This document shows positions 25,922 to 35,250 of a DNA stretch of 64,000 bases, in pieces. The stretch spans positions 1,302,001 through 1,366,000 of the forward strand of contig BPGE01000001.1 in NCBI GenBank assembly GCA_026002875.1, written 5' to 3'. Each line of letters opens with the position of its first letter. Positions within the stretch are counted from its first letter, which is position 1. The notes beneath the pieces were generated by a model. That model worked only from the letters and a program-made list of their open reading frames with translations, did no database searches and was not told the DNA's origin. The translations under genes were made by a program, and so were the position numbers. The stretch is from Bryobacteraceae bacterium. Its GTDB lineage: Bacteria; Acidobacteriota; Terriglobia; Bryobacterales; Bryobacteraceae.

Positions 25922-27129
25922 TGCGGACGCCGCCTCTTCTGGAGCTCCCGCAGCAGCAGCGCTCGCCGCGCCTCGTCGAGCGGTTTCACTTCCGCCGCAG
26001 GCGCGGCTTGCCGGATCGGTTCCGCCGGGCGCGGCAGCGCTTCCAGCAGCCGGCCAAATGCGTCCGGGTCGACTGAGGACACGAATTCAGCCGCAGCCTG
26101 CCGGGAGCGCGCGCTCTCGGCCCTGTATTCCTCCTCGTCCTCCAGCAGGCGCCGCAGCGCCTCGGCCCAGGGCCCGATTTCCTGAGGCGGGAGGATCGGC
26201 CGCGGCATGTGCGCAGCGTCGAATTCCATCCGGTAGCCCTGCACCGGACGCACGGGAATCACGTATCCGGTGCCGCGTTTGGCCTCCAGCAGGCCGCCCG
26301 AGTCGGAGGCGATCACGGGGATGGCGCGCAGCATCGCCTCCATGACGATCAGCCCGAATCCTTCATACCAGAGCGACGGCATCAGCAGCACGGAGCAGCG
26401 CCGAAGCGCTTCTTCGATGTCAGGGACGCTTTCGAGGAGCGCCGCATTGGGAAGCGCATCGATGGCGGCTTCGTCCTCCGGCGTGGTTCCCCAGCCCCTC
26501 AGGGCTTCGAACCGGACGTGCGGGAAAAGGCGCGCCAGCTCCAGGAAGATGGAAATTCCCTTGGCGGCGCACGGGTTGATCATCAGAACGGATTTGCGGG
26601 AAAAATCGGCGAGTTCCGGCCACGGCGGTTGGCCGTAAATCGGAGGGTGGACCACTGCTGCATCCCTGCCGAGGTGCTCGCGCACATAGCCGGCCATGTG
26701 GCGTCCGATGACAATCACAGCGGCTGCCTGCCGCACGATCTCCGCCGCGGGCGGATCGGGATGCCAGGATTCCGGGCCAAACGGCAGGAACTGCGGCGTG
26801 TGCGCCAGATAGACGAGCCGGCCCGGGGCCGTGCGCGCCGCCTCGCGCAGCAGCGTATGGGAAAGATCTTCGCTCGAAACCAGCACCCAGTCCGGCTGCT
26901 CTTCGCGGATCAGCCGGCCCAGTTCCGCCGCGTGAAGGGACAGCGACGGGATCGAGTGGATGCGGATGCCGTTCTGTTCCGAGACGCGCCTTTCTTCAGT
27001 CACCGAGGAAGCGGCCACCGTGCAGCTGTGCCCCGCAGCCGCAAGCCGCCTCAGCCAGGCGAGATTGGAGCGCGTCGAACCGCCGCGGGGCGGATCGTAG
27101 GAGGCGTTGGAGGCCAGCAGCAGCCGCAC
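25918..27129 (-). CDS. GT4-like glycosyltransferase, paralogue of the adjacent fusion
   Basis: A 403-residue protein similar throughout to the glycosyltransferase part of the next gene. Shared features are the GGSTRSN N-terminal loop, the MINPCAAKGISIFLELARLFPHVRF block, WGTTPEDE, the EX7E motif at about 254-262 (E-GFGLIVM-E) and a C-terminal PPQEIGPWAEALRRLL segment. It is therefore a tandem duplicate. It ends with LDEARRALLLRELQKRRR, again like an NRPS linker, but has no thioesterase. Its start is 2 nt beyond the stop of the FkbH-like gene, and its stop overlaps the fusion gene start by 4 bp. Acceptor and donor sugars are unknown. Confidence 0.85.
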   Translation of the reverse strand: MRLLLASNASYDPPRGGSTRSNLAWLRRLAAAGHSCTVAASSVTEERRVSEQNGIRIHSIPSLSLHAAELGRLIREEQPDWVLVSSEDLSHTLLREAARTAPGRLVYLAHTPQFLPFGPESWHPDPPAAEIVRQAAAVIVIGRHMAGYVREHLGRDAAVVHPPIYGQPPWPELADFSRKSVLMINPCAAKGISIFLELARLFPHVRFEALRGWGTTPEDEAAIDALPNAALLESVPDIEEALRRCSVLLMPSLWYEGFGLIVMEAMLRAIPVIASDSGGLLEAKRGTGYVIPVRPVQGYRMEFDAAHMPRPILPPQEIGPWAEALRRLLEDEEEYRAESARSRQAAAEFVSSVDPDAFGRLLEALPRPAEPIRQAAPAAEVKPLDEARRALLLRELQKRRRPQ

Positions 27130-27131
27130 CG

Positions 27132-29258
27132 CTATTCCTCCTGCTGCATCTCGCGCTCCAGAAGCGCCCGAACTTCTTCGTCAGAGAGGTTGGCGATTTC
27201 GGCCAGCAATGCCTGGTATTCCTCCGGATCGGCTGCGCCGAGCCGGCGGGCGTCGATGATGGAGGCAAGAGCCGCCAGCGTCAGCGAGCCTGAATAGACA
27301 TCGTCCACGGCCAGTTCGACGCCGAATTCCTCCTTGACCCGCATCAGCAGCAGCACCGCCAGCAGGGAGTGGCCGCCGAGATCGAAAAAATTCGCCTGGG
27401 GATGGTCGACGGGTTTCTGCAGAAGCTCGCTCCAGATCCTCGCGAGTTTTTCTTCCGTCTCGGAGGAAAATGTCTGCGCTGCGGGCGCAGCGTGCGCCAT
27501 GGCCGCTTCCCGCCGCGCGGCGGCCAGCACCTGAGCCGGCGTCCGCAGCGATTCGGCGATCTCCGCGTATCCGCTGAACGTGCGCGCAACAGCTCGCGCA
27601 GGCGCAGCTTCCTGTGCCGCCGGAGCGGCGGCGCTGGAAGGAGACCAGCGCAGCGTCTGCAATTCGACGGCAGGAAACCGGAAGAGAAGTCCTCCGTTGT
27701 CCTCGTGCACCTTGCCGAACGGGATGGATTCCAGAAACGCCCGCGCCGGTGTGTTGCGCGCCGTGGGAGTGAACGGCACGGTCACCGTGTAAATGCCCTC
27801 GTCGAGAGCCAGTTCTGCCAGGCGCGCAAGGATCCGGTGCTCTACGCCGCGGCCAAGAACGCGGCAGGACAGCAGCAGCGAGTCCACATAGAGCTCGTTG
27901 AGGCGCGTGTAGACGATCACCAGCCCCGTGAGTCCGTATTCGCCGAAACGGTCGCTCACTTCGGCAGTGAAGATGCGCACGCCGGGCGTCTGCGCCAGAG
28001 CCGCCAGCTCTGCTTCGGTGCGGCGGATCGTGGTCGTGTTGAACTGGTTGGTCCGCTGTGTCAGCTGCGCCGCCCGCGGCAGCCGTTCGGCGGCCAGCGG
28101 CTGCACGTCCACGCGGAGGTTGAGAGAGGCGATGAATTCTTCGAGCGAGGCCGCCGATTGCGCGGCGCGCGAAAATTCGAGCGACTGCGCGATCAGCGCA
28201 GACCGCCGCCTGTCTTCCTCGGTCACCGAGGGGTGGTCGAACGCCCAGATGTGGTTGAGGAACTCCGGCAGCTGCGCAATGTCCGGCGGCAGAGCGATGG
28301 AGAGAACCTCCGGCGCCGCCGACGTCACCTCCGCGCACTCTTTCGGGTTGTCGTCCAGGAAGATGAACGAGTCGAGCCCCAGATTCAGCTCGGCTGCCAG
28401 CGAGGCGAGGTTCACGGGCTTCGGGTTCCAGTCGATGCGCCAGGCGGAGAAATGTTCCAGCCGCAACGGAAACTCGGGATGCGCGTTGAAGGTTTCCAGC
28501 ACGTCGCTGAAGTTGTTCTTGGAGGCGATGGCCAGAAGCATTCCCGCCTCGCGCTGGCGCAGAAGAAACTCCTGGAGGTGCTTCCTCGGCGGATCGAGCA
28601 CGACCCCCGAGGGCCCGTCTTCACCGCAGATGCCGCGCCACAGTGTGTTGTCCAGATCGACGGCGATCACTTTGTAAGGCGGCGCGGAGATCATGTGCGC
28701 CCGCCGGACGACGAGCGTCGCCAGCGCGGCGAACATTTCTTCCGTGTAAGGAATGCGCGCGATTTCCGCTGCCCGCGCGTCATGCACCTGGCCCACCGGA
28801 TACAGCGCAAGCGCGTCCGCGTAATGGAAGAAGTGCACGCCGGGCAAGCCGCTCAGAGAGCTGCGGAGAACTGATTCCGCGGCTTGAACGGGCGCTCCTT
28901 CCGGCGGCGGGCAAAGCACGATCAGCAGGGGGACGGTGAATCTCGGCAGCGCCGTTCGAACAGCGTCAGCCAGCTGTTGCGCATTCCCGGCTGCCGCCTG
29001 CGAGAGGGATGGATCCTGCGGCGGCAGATCGGCGAGATCGGAGGCCCGCAGCAGAATGACGTTCATGCCCCCGCGGCTGGAGGCGAACACCGAGCCAGGG
29101 TCGAGCAGCGTCTGCGCGATCTGGTTGTAAGGGGCGAACTGGATCTCGAATGGCGATCCGAGCCGGCGCCCCCAGAACTGCAGAAACGGCTCGATGGGCT
29201 CCGCCGTGAACGAGGCGGCGATGGCGATGCGCAATGGGTCCGGGGCGTGCGAAGTCAC
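27132..29258 (-). CDS. FkbH-like HAD-IIIC phosphatase/acyltransferase fused to a carrier protein
   Basis: The 708-residue protein has an N-terminal flavodoxin/SGNH-like region (1-165) and a HAD-IIIC domain with DLDNTLWRGI at about 199-208 and FLDDNPKE. A GNAT-like domain spans about 355-535 (NQFNTTTIRRTE, DRFGEYGLTG, VLGRGVEHRIL). After a Pro/Ala linker comes an acyl/peptidyl carrier domain with GGHSLL, whose Ser (about 628) takes phosphopantetheine. The acidic tail (LSDEEVRALLE) is like those after NRPS/PKS carriers. FkbH enzymes load a glyceryl group from 1,3-bisphosphoglycerate onto a carrier. Here enzyme and carrier are one chain. GTG start, no obvious ribosome-binding site; first gene of the operon. 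Confidence 0.85.
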   Translation of the reverse strand: MTSHAPDPLRIAIAASFTAEPIEPFLQFWGRRLGSPFEIQFAPYNQIAQTLLDPGSVFASSRGGMNVILLRASDLADLPPQDPSLSQAAAGNAQQLADAVRTALPRFTVPLLIVLCPPPEGAPVQAAESVLRSSLSGLPGVHFFHYADALALYPVGQVHDARAAEIARIPYTEEMFAALATLVVRRAHMISAPPYKVIAVDLDNTLWRGICGEDGPSGVVLDPPRKHLQEFLLRQREAGMLLAIASKNNFSDVLETFNAHPEFPLRLEHFSAWRIDWNPKPVNLASLAAELNLGLDSFIFLDDNPKECAEVTSAAPEVLSIALPPDIAQLPEFLNHIWAFDHPSVTEEDRRRSALIAQSLEFSRAAQSAASLEEFIASLNLRVDVQPLAAERLPRAAQLTQRTNQFNTTTIRRTEAELAALAQTPGVRIFTAEVSDRFGEYGLTGLVIVYTRLNELYVDSLLLSCRVLGRGVEHRILARLAELALDEGIYTVTVPFTPTARNTPARAFLESIPFGKVHEDNGGLLFRFPAVELQTLRWSPSSAAAPAAQEAAPARAVARTFSGYAEIAESLRTPAQVLAAARREAAMAHAAPAAQTFSSETEEKLARIWSELLQKPVDHPQANFFDLGGHSLLAVLLLMRVKEEFGVELAVDDVYSGSLTLAALASIIDARRLGAADPEEYQALLAEIANLSDEEVRALLEREMQQEE

Positions 29259-29351
29259 TGCAATGAGGCTGAAACAAATCAGATGAAGAATGTTGCAGGC
29301 GGAGGCTGGCGGCGGCCCGCGGCCCGCCTGTTTCCATTGTAGCGGCCCGGC

Positions 29352-30815
29352 CTATTCGAGAGGACGGTACCAGATGTTCCGGAACCGCATCGTTGTGTCC
29401 GGAGCGCCCGGGAAGCCGGAGTGATCCTGCAGCAGCAGCGGACCGGGTTCGCACATCCCGCGTTGAAACCGGAGCGGCGCGTTGTCCTGCACAAGGACGC
29501 CGTTCAGGAACACCGTGACTGTGCCGGGCTGCACCTCCTGCCCCCGTGCATTGCATGCCGGCGCGTGATAGATGATGTCGTAAGACGACCACTCGCCCGG
29601 CCTGCGGGCTGCGTTCACCAGCGGGGGATGCTGGCCGTAGACAGCTCCGACAGTGCCGGTTGCGTAGGTCGGATTCCGGTAGCCGTCCAGAATCTGGATT
29701 TCGGTGATTTTCTGCAGATAGACGCCCGAATTTCCTTTCAATTGCCCCTGTTGATCCGGCATGTCGGGAACGAGGAATTCGAGATGGATCTGAGCGGAGC
29801 GGAACTGCGCGCGCGAGACGGCGTCCCCTGATCCCGTCCGGCACACCATTTCCCGGTTCTCGACCCGGCACCCTGTGGGAGAACCGTCCGGGCGCGTCCA
29901 TCCGTCGAGGCTCGTCCCATCGAACAGCACGACGGCATCCGACGGCGGATCGGCGTCGGTCTTTCCGGGGGTCACGGCTTTCGGCTCGGGACGCGATGGC
30001 TTGCCGCCTTCAGCGAGCTCTGGCGGGATCGGCAGCGTGACCTCGCCGGTGGCAGCCCACTCCGCGCCCCGTGTGAACGTCGTGACGAAGACCGGCGTCT
30101 TCACCGCAGGTCCGTCGTGGCCGAGCGCCGTGACGAAGACTCGTCCATTGCCATATTGCAGCGTCCACAGAATGGGGTGGTCCAGTCCGTCGCCGGGCGT
30201 CGGCTGCTTCGCCTTGCCCTGATACAGCTTGTGATCGTCCCAGGCCGTCGCGAGCACATGATAGGTTTCCGCGGGCTGCCACTTCAGGTTGGCGTAGAGT
30301 TCGTCATCAGGCTGCCTGAGCTTTGCGCGCAGGCCGCGCGTGACCGGATGGCTGCGATCCCGGATGGAGAGCTCAAACGTGTGGGCCGGGGAATGGTGGC
30401 CCTGATTCGGGCGCCAGTTGCCGCCGCAGAGCTTCTCGAATTCCGGCCAGTCGAGAAACGCGGCGATGGTGAAGTGATAGACGGCCAGGCCTTTTCCGGA
30501 GCGAACAAAATCCAGTAGAGCCGTGCGTGTTCTTTCAGGCCAGGCGAACGCCGGATCGCGCCCGTCGTAGTAATTCAGCACCACCAGATCGTAGCCTTCC
30601 AGCGTCTCGGGTCCTGCCCCGCGGAAGTCTTCCGTGACGCGCACCTCGAACCGTCCCGTGTCCTCCAGCGCCTTGCGCAGCAGCGGCGAGACGATGCGCC
30701 AGTCGTGGCCTCCAATCACTCCGCCCGTCACGAGAAGAGTCCTGATTTTCGGCGGCGCCGCAGGCGGCTGCGCCGCCACAGGCAGCAGGAATGCGATCCA
30801 GGCAAGCCAACGCAT
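29352..30815 (-). CDS. Secreted ThuA domain - DUF1080 (3-keto-glycoside hydrolase-like) protein
   Basis: A 487-residue protein with a signal peptide (residues 1-15). A ThuA domain covers about residues 23-255 (LLVTGGVIGGHDW, DLVVLNYYDG, GLAVYHFTIAAF, PILWTLQYGNGRVFVTALGHD). A DUF1080 jelly-roll covers 290-487 (VVLFDGTSLDGWT, LKGNSGVYLQ, QILDGY, NIWYRPLE). ThuA proteins act in trehalose and other disaccharide utilisation through 3-keto sugars, and DUF1080 proteins cleave 3-keto-glycosides. The fusion therefore suggests extracellular sugar catabolism by the keto-sugar route. The ATG has a GGAGGTCC site. Confidence 0.87.
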   Translation of the reverse strand: MRWLAWIAFLLPVAAQPPAAPPKIRTLLVTGGVIGGHDWRIVSPLLRKALEDTGRFEVRVTEDFRGAGPETLEGYDLVVLNYYDGRDPAFAWPERTRTALLDFVRSGKGLAVYHFTIAAFLDWPEFEKLCGGNWRPNQGHHSPAHTFELSIRDRSHPVTRGLRAKLRQPDDELYANLKWQPAETYHVLATAWDDHKLYQGKAKQPTPGDGLDHPILWTLQYGNGRVFVTALGHDGPAVKTPVFVTTFTRGAEWAATGEVTLPIPPELAEGGKPSRPEPKAVTPGKTDADPPSDAVVLFDGTSLDGWTRPDGSPTGCRVENREMVCRTGSGDAVSRAQFRSAQIHLEFLVPDMPDQQGQLKGNSGVYLQKITEIQILDGYRNPTYATGTVGAVYGQHPPLVNAARRPGEWSSYDIIYHAPACNARGQEVQPGTVTVFLNGVLVQDNAPLRFQRGMCEPGPLLLQDHSGFPGAPDTTMRFRNIWYRPLE

Positions 30816-30837
30816 GGTTCAGAGGACCTCCGAAGAC

Positions 30838-30874
30838 ATTCTATGGGCGCAACGGCGGCCTGTGTTGATACAAT
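30838..30874. promoter_or_regulatory. Divergent promoter region between the ThuA and TrpB2 genes
   Basis: A TAGAAT hexamer on the minus strand (30843-30838) lies 22 nt before the ThuA gene ATG. A TACAAT hexamer on the plus strand (30869-30874) lies 39 nt before the trpB ATG. Together they give back-to-back promoters in a 98-nt gap. -35 boxes are not clear. Confidence 0.45.
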
Positions 30875-30913
30875 CGCACCTTTCAGACTGGTTCACGGAG
30901 AACGACCGAGATC

Positions 30914-32278
30914 ATGAGCGACGAGATCAAATACGTTCTGGACGAGAGCCGCCTGCCCAGGTTCTGGTACAACATCGCAGCCGATCTGCCTGCGCCGCCG
31001 CCTCCGGTGCTGCACCCGGGCACGATGCAGCCCGTGACGCCCGCCGACCTGGAAGTGATCTTCCCGATGAGCCTCATCCTCCAGGAGGTCTCCACGGAGC
31101 GCGAGATTGAAATTCCGAAGCCCGTGCGCGACATCTACAGGCAGTGGCGCCCTACGCCGCTCTACCGCGCGCGGAGGCTGGAAAAGGCGCTCGATACGCC
31201 GGCGCGCATTTACTACAAGTACGAGGGCGTCAGCCCTGCGGGCTCCCACAAGCCGAACACCGCGATCGCCCAGGCTTTCTATAACAAGGAAGCCGGCGTG
31301 CGGCGCATCGTCACCGAGACCGGCGCGGGGCAGTGGGGCTCTTCGCTCGCCCTTGCCGGCGCCATGTTCGGCCTGCAGATCGACGTCTTCATGGTGCGCG
31401 TCAGCTACGAGCAGAAGCCATACCGGCGCGCGTTGATGGAAAGCTACGGCGCCCGCTGCGTGGCCTCCCCTTCAACGGAGACCGCGAGCGGCCGGGCGAT
31501 TCTCGAGAAGCGCCCCGATCACCCGGGCAGCCTCGGGATTGCGATCTCGGAGGCAGTGGAAGTGGCGGCTCAGAGCCCGGACACGAAATACGCTCTTGGC
31601 AGCGTGCTGAACCACGTCCTCCTGCACCAGACCGTGATCGGCGAAGAGGCCATCGAGCAGCTCTCCATGGCTGGAGACGAGCCTGATGTCGTCGTTGGCT
31701 GCACTGGCGGCGGATCGAACTTCGCCGGCATCGCCTTCCCCTTCATCGGTCGCATGCTGCGCGGCGGCAGGAAAACGCGCATCGTCGCCGTGGAGCCCGC
31801 CGCCTGTCCGTCGCTGACGAGAGGCAGGTACGCCTACGATTTCGGCGATACGGCGCACCTCACGCCGCTCGTCAAGATGCACACGCTTGGCAGCACGTTC
31901 ACGCCTCCGGGCTTTCATGCCGGCGGACTGCGTTACCACGGCATGGCTCCGCTGGTCAGCCACTGCAAGGAACTCGGTCTGCTGGAAGCGCGCGCGTATC
32001 CGCAATTGAGCTGCTTTGAGGCGGGCGTCCTCTTCGCGCGCACGGAAGGCATCCTGCCCGCGCCGGAAGCCAATCATGCGGTCCGCGGCGCCATCGACGA
32101 AGCGCTCCGGTGCAAGCAGGAAGGCCGCAGCGAAGTCATCCTGTTCAACCTCTGCGGCCACGGTCACTTCGACATGCAGGCCTACATGGACTACTTCGCC
32201 GGCAGGCTCGTCGACCAGCAGTACGACGAGAGCGAGCTGGCCATGGCCCTCGCCGGCCTGCCGTCGGTCTCCGCCTGA
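30914..32278 (+). CDS. trpB: Tryptophan synthase beta chain, TrpB2 type
   Basis: The 454-residue PLP enzyme has the N-terminal extension and insertions of the TrpB2 subfamily (classic TrpB1 is near 400). The PLP lysine is in GSHKPNTA (Lys113), the phosphate loop is [11 protein letters not shown], and WGSSLALA and HAGGLRYHG are characteristic of TrpB2. It condenses indole with serine to give tryptophan. No trpA or other trp gene is nearby; TrpB2 often stands alone and may salvage indole or act with a remote TrpA. It is followed by a radical SAM gene. Confidence 0.9.
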   Translation: MSDEIKYVLDESRLPRFWYNIAADLPAPPPPVLHPGTMQPVTPADLEVIFPMSLILQEVSTEREIEIPKPVRDIYRQWRPTPLYRARRLEKALDTPARIYYKYEGVSPAGSHKPNTAIAQAFYNKEAGVRRIVTETGAGQWGSSLALAGAMFGLQIDVFMVRVSYEQKPYRRALMESYGARCVASPSTETASGRAILEKRPDHPGSLGIAISEAVEVAAQSPDTKYALGSVLNHVLLHQTVIGEEAIEQLSMAGDEPDVVVGCTGGGSNFAGIAFPFIGRMLRGGRKTRIVAVEPAACPSLTRGRYAYDFGDTAHLTPLVKMHTLGSTFTPPGFHAGGLRYHGMAPLVSHCKELGLLEARAYPQLSCFEAGVLFARTEGILPAPEANHAVRGAIDEALRCKQEGRSEVILFNLCGHGHFDMQAYMDYFAGRLVDQQYDESELAMALAGLPSVSA

Positions 32279-32380
32279 CGCCATCCCGCGGTTTTGCGTC
32301 CGGGCCCGAGGCCTGCGGGTGTACAATTAAGAGAACCGGGGCTCCAGATCCGAGTTTCCGAGATAGAAAGCGAGTGTTCG

Positions 32381-34024
32381 ATGATTGTGCACCCCAAAGG
32401 GCCGAAGGCCCGCGTCCTGCTGACCAGCGTGTTCGGTCCGTATGCGCAGGATGACGAGTACGGCAGCCGTTCCATCAACCCGATGGAGCTTTACCATAAC
32501 CAGGTCACTCGGGCGCAGGGACCGTATTCGCTGCGGATCTTCCACCGCTCGTGGGGCATCATGTTCATCCAGGCCAATATCGAGAATCCGTCTACGGTTC
32601 TCGATTTTCCTACGAAAGAGCGGTTCGAGCAGGAATTGCGCGATCACGACTACGACGTGGTGGGCATCAGTTCGATCATCGTCAATGTCGGAAAAGTCCG
32701 CGAGATGTGCAAGCTCGTGCGGCGCGTCTCGCCGAAGTCCGTCATCGTCGTTGGCGGTCACGTCGCCGCCATTCCGGGGCTCGAGCACCTCATCGACGCC
32801 GATTACATCGTAAAGGGCGAGGGTGTGCGGTGGATGCGCGAGTTCCTTGGACAGGATCCGCGCCAGAAGGTCGAGCACCCGCTCATCGCGTCCGGCTTCG
32901 GCCACCGCGTGATGGGGCTCCGGCTGCCCGGCAAGCTCGGGTCCACTGCCGCGACCATCATCCCGTCTGTAGGATGTCCGCTCGGCTGCGACTTCTGCAC
33001 GACATCGGCGTTTTTCGGAGGAAAGGGGAAGTTCATCAACTTCTTCGAGTCTGGCCGCGAAATCTACGAGGCCATGGAAAAGGCCGAGCGCGCCTTCAAG
33101 TACAGGTCGTTCTTCGTCATGGACGAGAACTTTCTCCTCCACCGCCGGCGCGCCATGGAGCTGCTCGACTGCATGAAACAGGGCGGCAAGAGCTGGGACC
33201 TCTATGTGTTCTCCTCGGCCAACGCCATCCGCAAGTACAGCATGGAAGAGCTGGTCGAACTCGGCATCTCCTGGGTGTGGATGGGGCTTGAGTCGCCGCA
33301 AAGCGGCTACGCGAAGCTCGCCGGATCAGACACCCTCAGCCTTGTGCGGGATCTCCGCAGCCACGGCATCCGCGTGCTCGGCTCCACCATCGTCGGCATG
33401 CACCACCATACGCCGCAGAACATCGGCGAGGAGATCGACTACGCCTGCAGCCATGAAACCGACTTCCACCAGTTCATGCTCTACACGCCGCTGCCGGGCA
33501 CGCCGCTGCACCAGCGGATGCAGAAAGAGGGCACGCTGATCGACGTCGATCTGGCCGATGTCCACGGCCAGTACAAGTTCAACTGGCGGCACCCGCACAT
33601 CAGCCGGGATGAATCGAAGAAATTCCTCGACTGGGCCTTCTGGCGGGATTTCGAGCTGAACGGTCCGTCGCTCTACCGCATCTGCCGCACCACGCTCGAA
33701 GGCGTCCGGAAATACCGCTTCTATCCCGACTGGCGCGTGCGCGAGCGCTTCGAGCGCGAGGCGCTGGCGCTCAGGACCTCCTATGCCGCAGTCCTGTGGG
33801 CCATGGAGCGGCACATGCGGAAGAAGAATGCCGAAGTCGCGCAGCGCGTGCACGAGCTGCGCGAAGAGATCCGCCGCGAGTGCGGCGCGCTGGCCGCCGC
33901 CGTGGGCGCTGCGCTCGGACCCATCATGCTGTGGCTTACGAAGCGGGAAGAGAAGAAGCTCGAAAAGGGCGTCGCCTACGAGCCGCAGACGTTCGTCGAG
34001 CGCCGCAACTGGGCCGAGGCGTAG
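32381..34024 (+). CDS. B12-binding radical SAM protein
   Basis: A 547-residue protein. The N-terminal cobalamin-binding-like Rossmann domain spans about residues 65-165 (DYDVVGISSIIVNVGKV, VIVVGGHVAAIPG, DYIVKGEG). The radical SAM cluster motif is C199-x3-C203-x2-C206 (GCPLGCDFC), followed by the barrel with SFFVMDENFLLHRRRA and WVWMGLESP. The C-terminus has a long charged helix and an amphipathic segment. The substrate is unknown. ATG 32381 is preferred; a TACAAT box lies 53 nt upstream, and in-frame codons further up overlap it. It converges with the MFS gene. Confidence 0.85.
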   Translation: MIVHPKGPKARVLLTSVFGPYAQDDEYGSRSINPMELYHNQVTRAQGPYSLRIFHRSWGIMFIQANIENPSTVLDFPTKERFEQELRDHDYDVVGISSIIVNVGKVREMCKLVRRVSPKSVIVVGGHVAAIPGLEHLIDADYIVKGEGVRWMREFLGQDPRQKVEHPLIASGFGHRVMGLRLPGKLGSTAATIIPSVGCPLGCDFCTTSAFFGGKGKFINFFESGREIYEAMEKAERAFKYRSFFVMDENFLLHRRRAMELLDCMKQGGKSWDLYVFSSANAIRKYSMEELVELGISWVWMGLESPQSGYAKLAGSDTLSLVRDLRSHGIRVLGSTIVGMHHHTPQNIGEEIDYACSHETDFHQFMLYTPLPGTPLHQRMQKEGTLIDVDLADVHGQYKFNWRHPHISRDESKKFLDWAFWRDFELNGPSLYRICRTTLEGVRKYRFYPDWRVRERFEREALALRTSYAAVLWAMERHMRKKNAEVAQRVHELREEIRRECGALAAAVGAALGPIMLWLTKREEKKLEKGVAYEPQTFVERRNWAEA

Positions 34025-34031
34025 CGCGCGA

Positions 34032-35237
34032 TCACAATGCCGCCAGCCGGCGGTTGAACAGCAGCAGCCACGCCGCCACGCAGGCCAGAGCGATCCCGCA
34101 TGCGCCCACGACAGCCGAGATCCCGAACTGGGGAACCAGCGATCCGACCGCCAGGCTGCCGATCGGCATGCCGCCGCGGAAGGCGATGTTGTACAGGCTC
34201 ATCACGCGCCCGCGCATTTCGTCGGTTGCGATCAGCTGCACCAGCGAGCTCAGCAGCGCGAAGCACCCGATGAGGGCCATGCCGCCGAAGAACACAAACA
34301 CCAGGCTGAGCCTGAAATCCCGCGAGAACGCGAACAGGCTCTCGAACACTCCCAGCAGGATCAGTCCGATCAGCGCGTCCCTGCCCAGATTCGGCCTCCG
34401 TCCCCGCGCCGCCACCAGCAGCGCCCCCGCTATCGCTCCCGCCGCCTCGGTCGACAGCAGGATTGTGTAAGTCGTCTCATTGCCCCCGAACACATCCTTC
34501 GCGAACACGGGCAGGAAGACGAGGATCGGGATGCCAAGGAACGTGCAGACGAACGCGACCAGAATCAGCGGAAGCATTCCCGGCCTGCTCCGGATGAAGC
34601 CCAGTCCCTGTTTCATCGAGTCCATCACTGATTCGGCTGCCGGGCCGGGCACATAACGCACGTGGATCAGCAGCAGCGATGCAATCACGGCCACGTAGGA
34701 CAGTCCGTTCAGCCCGAAACACCACGCGGCCCCGAGATGCGTCAGCGCCAGCCCTCCCACCACCGGGCCGATCACACGCGCCAGGTTGAACTGGATGGAG
34801 TTCATTGCGATGGCGTTCGGCAGGTGGTCGCGCGGCACCAGCGACGGAATCAGCGACTGATACGCCGGCGCACCGAACGCCTGGGCCGTGCCCACAATGA
34901 AGGAAAGCGTCAGGATGTGCCAGACCCGCGCGTGGCCCAAGGCGAACAGCGCGGCCAGCAGAAACGCGCACGTCATCTGCACGAACTGCGAAGCCACCAG
35001 AAGCCGCCGCCGGTCAATGCGGTCGGCGGCCACGCCCGCAACAAGCGCCAGCAGGAAAATGGGAATCTCGCCGAGAAAGTTGTCGAGCCCCAGATAAAAG
35101 GCCGAGCCGGACAGTTGCAGCACCAGCCAGCTCTGCGCCAGCTTCTGCATCCACGTGCCGATGCTCGACACGAACGCGCCCGACCACATCAGCCGGAAAT
35201 CGCGGGAGTGGAATGCGGAGAAGAGCCGTCGGAGCAA
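34032..35237 (-). CDS. MFS transporter (MFS_3/EntS-like exporter)
   Basis: The 401-residue protein has about 12 hydrophobic helices. It begins with FSAFHSRDFRLMWSGAFVSSIGTWMQKLAQSWLV, the usual start of the enterobactin-exporter-like MFS group. The loop motif GVAADRIDRRRLL between helices 2 and 3 is the classic MFS signature. Substrate cannot be read from sequence. It lies 13 nt downstream of the VOC gene on the same strand, so the two may be cotranscribed. Confidence 0.87.
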   Translation of the reverse strand: MLRRLFSAFHSRDFRLMWSGAFVSSIGTWMQKLAQSWLVLQLSGSAFYLGLDNFLGEIPIFLLALVAGVAADRIDRRRLLVASQFVQMTCAFLLAALFALGHARVWHILTLSFIVGTAQAFGAPAYQSLIPSLVPRDHLPNAIAMNSIQFNLARVIGPVVGGLALTHLGAAWCFGLNGLSYVAVIASLLLIHVRYVPGPAAESVMDSMKQGLGFIRSRPGMLPLILVAFVCTFLGIPILVFLPVFAKDVFGGNETTYTILLSTEAAGAIAGALLVAARGRRPNLGRDALIGLILLGVFESLFAFSRDFRLSLVFVFFGGMALIGCFALLSSLVQLIATDEMRGRVMSLYNIAFRGGMPIGSLAVGSLVPQFGISAVVGACGIALACVAAWLLLFNRRLAAL

Positions 35238-35250
35238 AGCTTGTGTTCCG

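Noticed and set aside
23966-26185. A 739-codon plus-strand frame opposite the glycosyltransferase genes
   Set aside because: Composition is Arg/Gln/His-rich without domains; it is the shadow of two genes with clear catalytic motifs.
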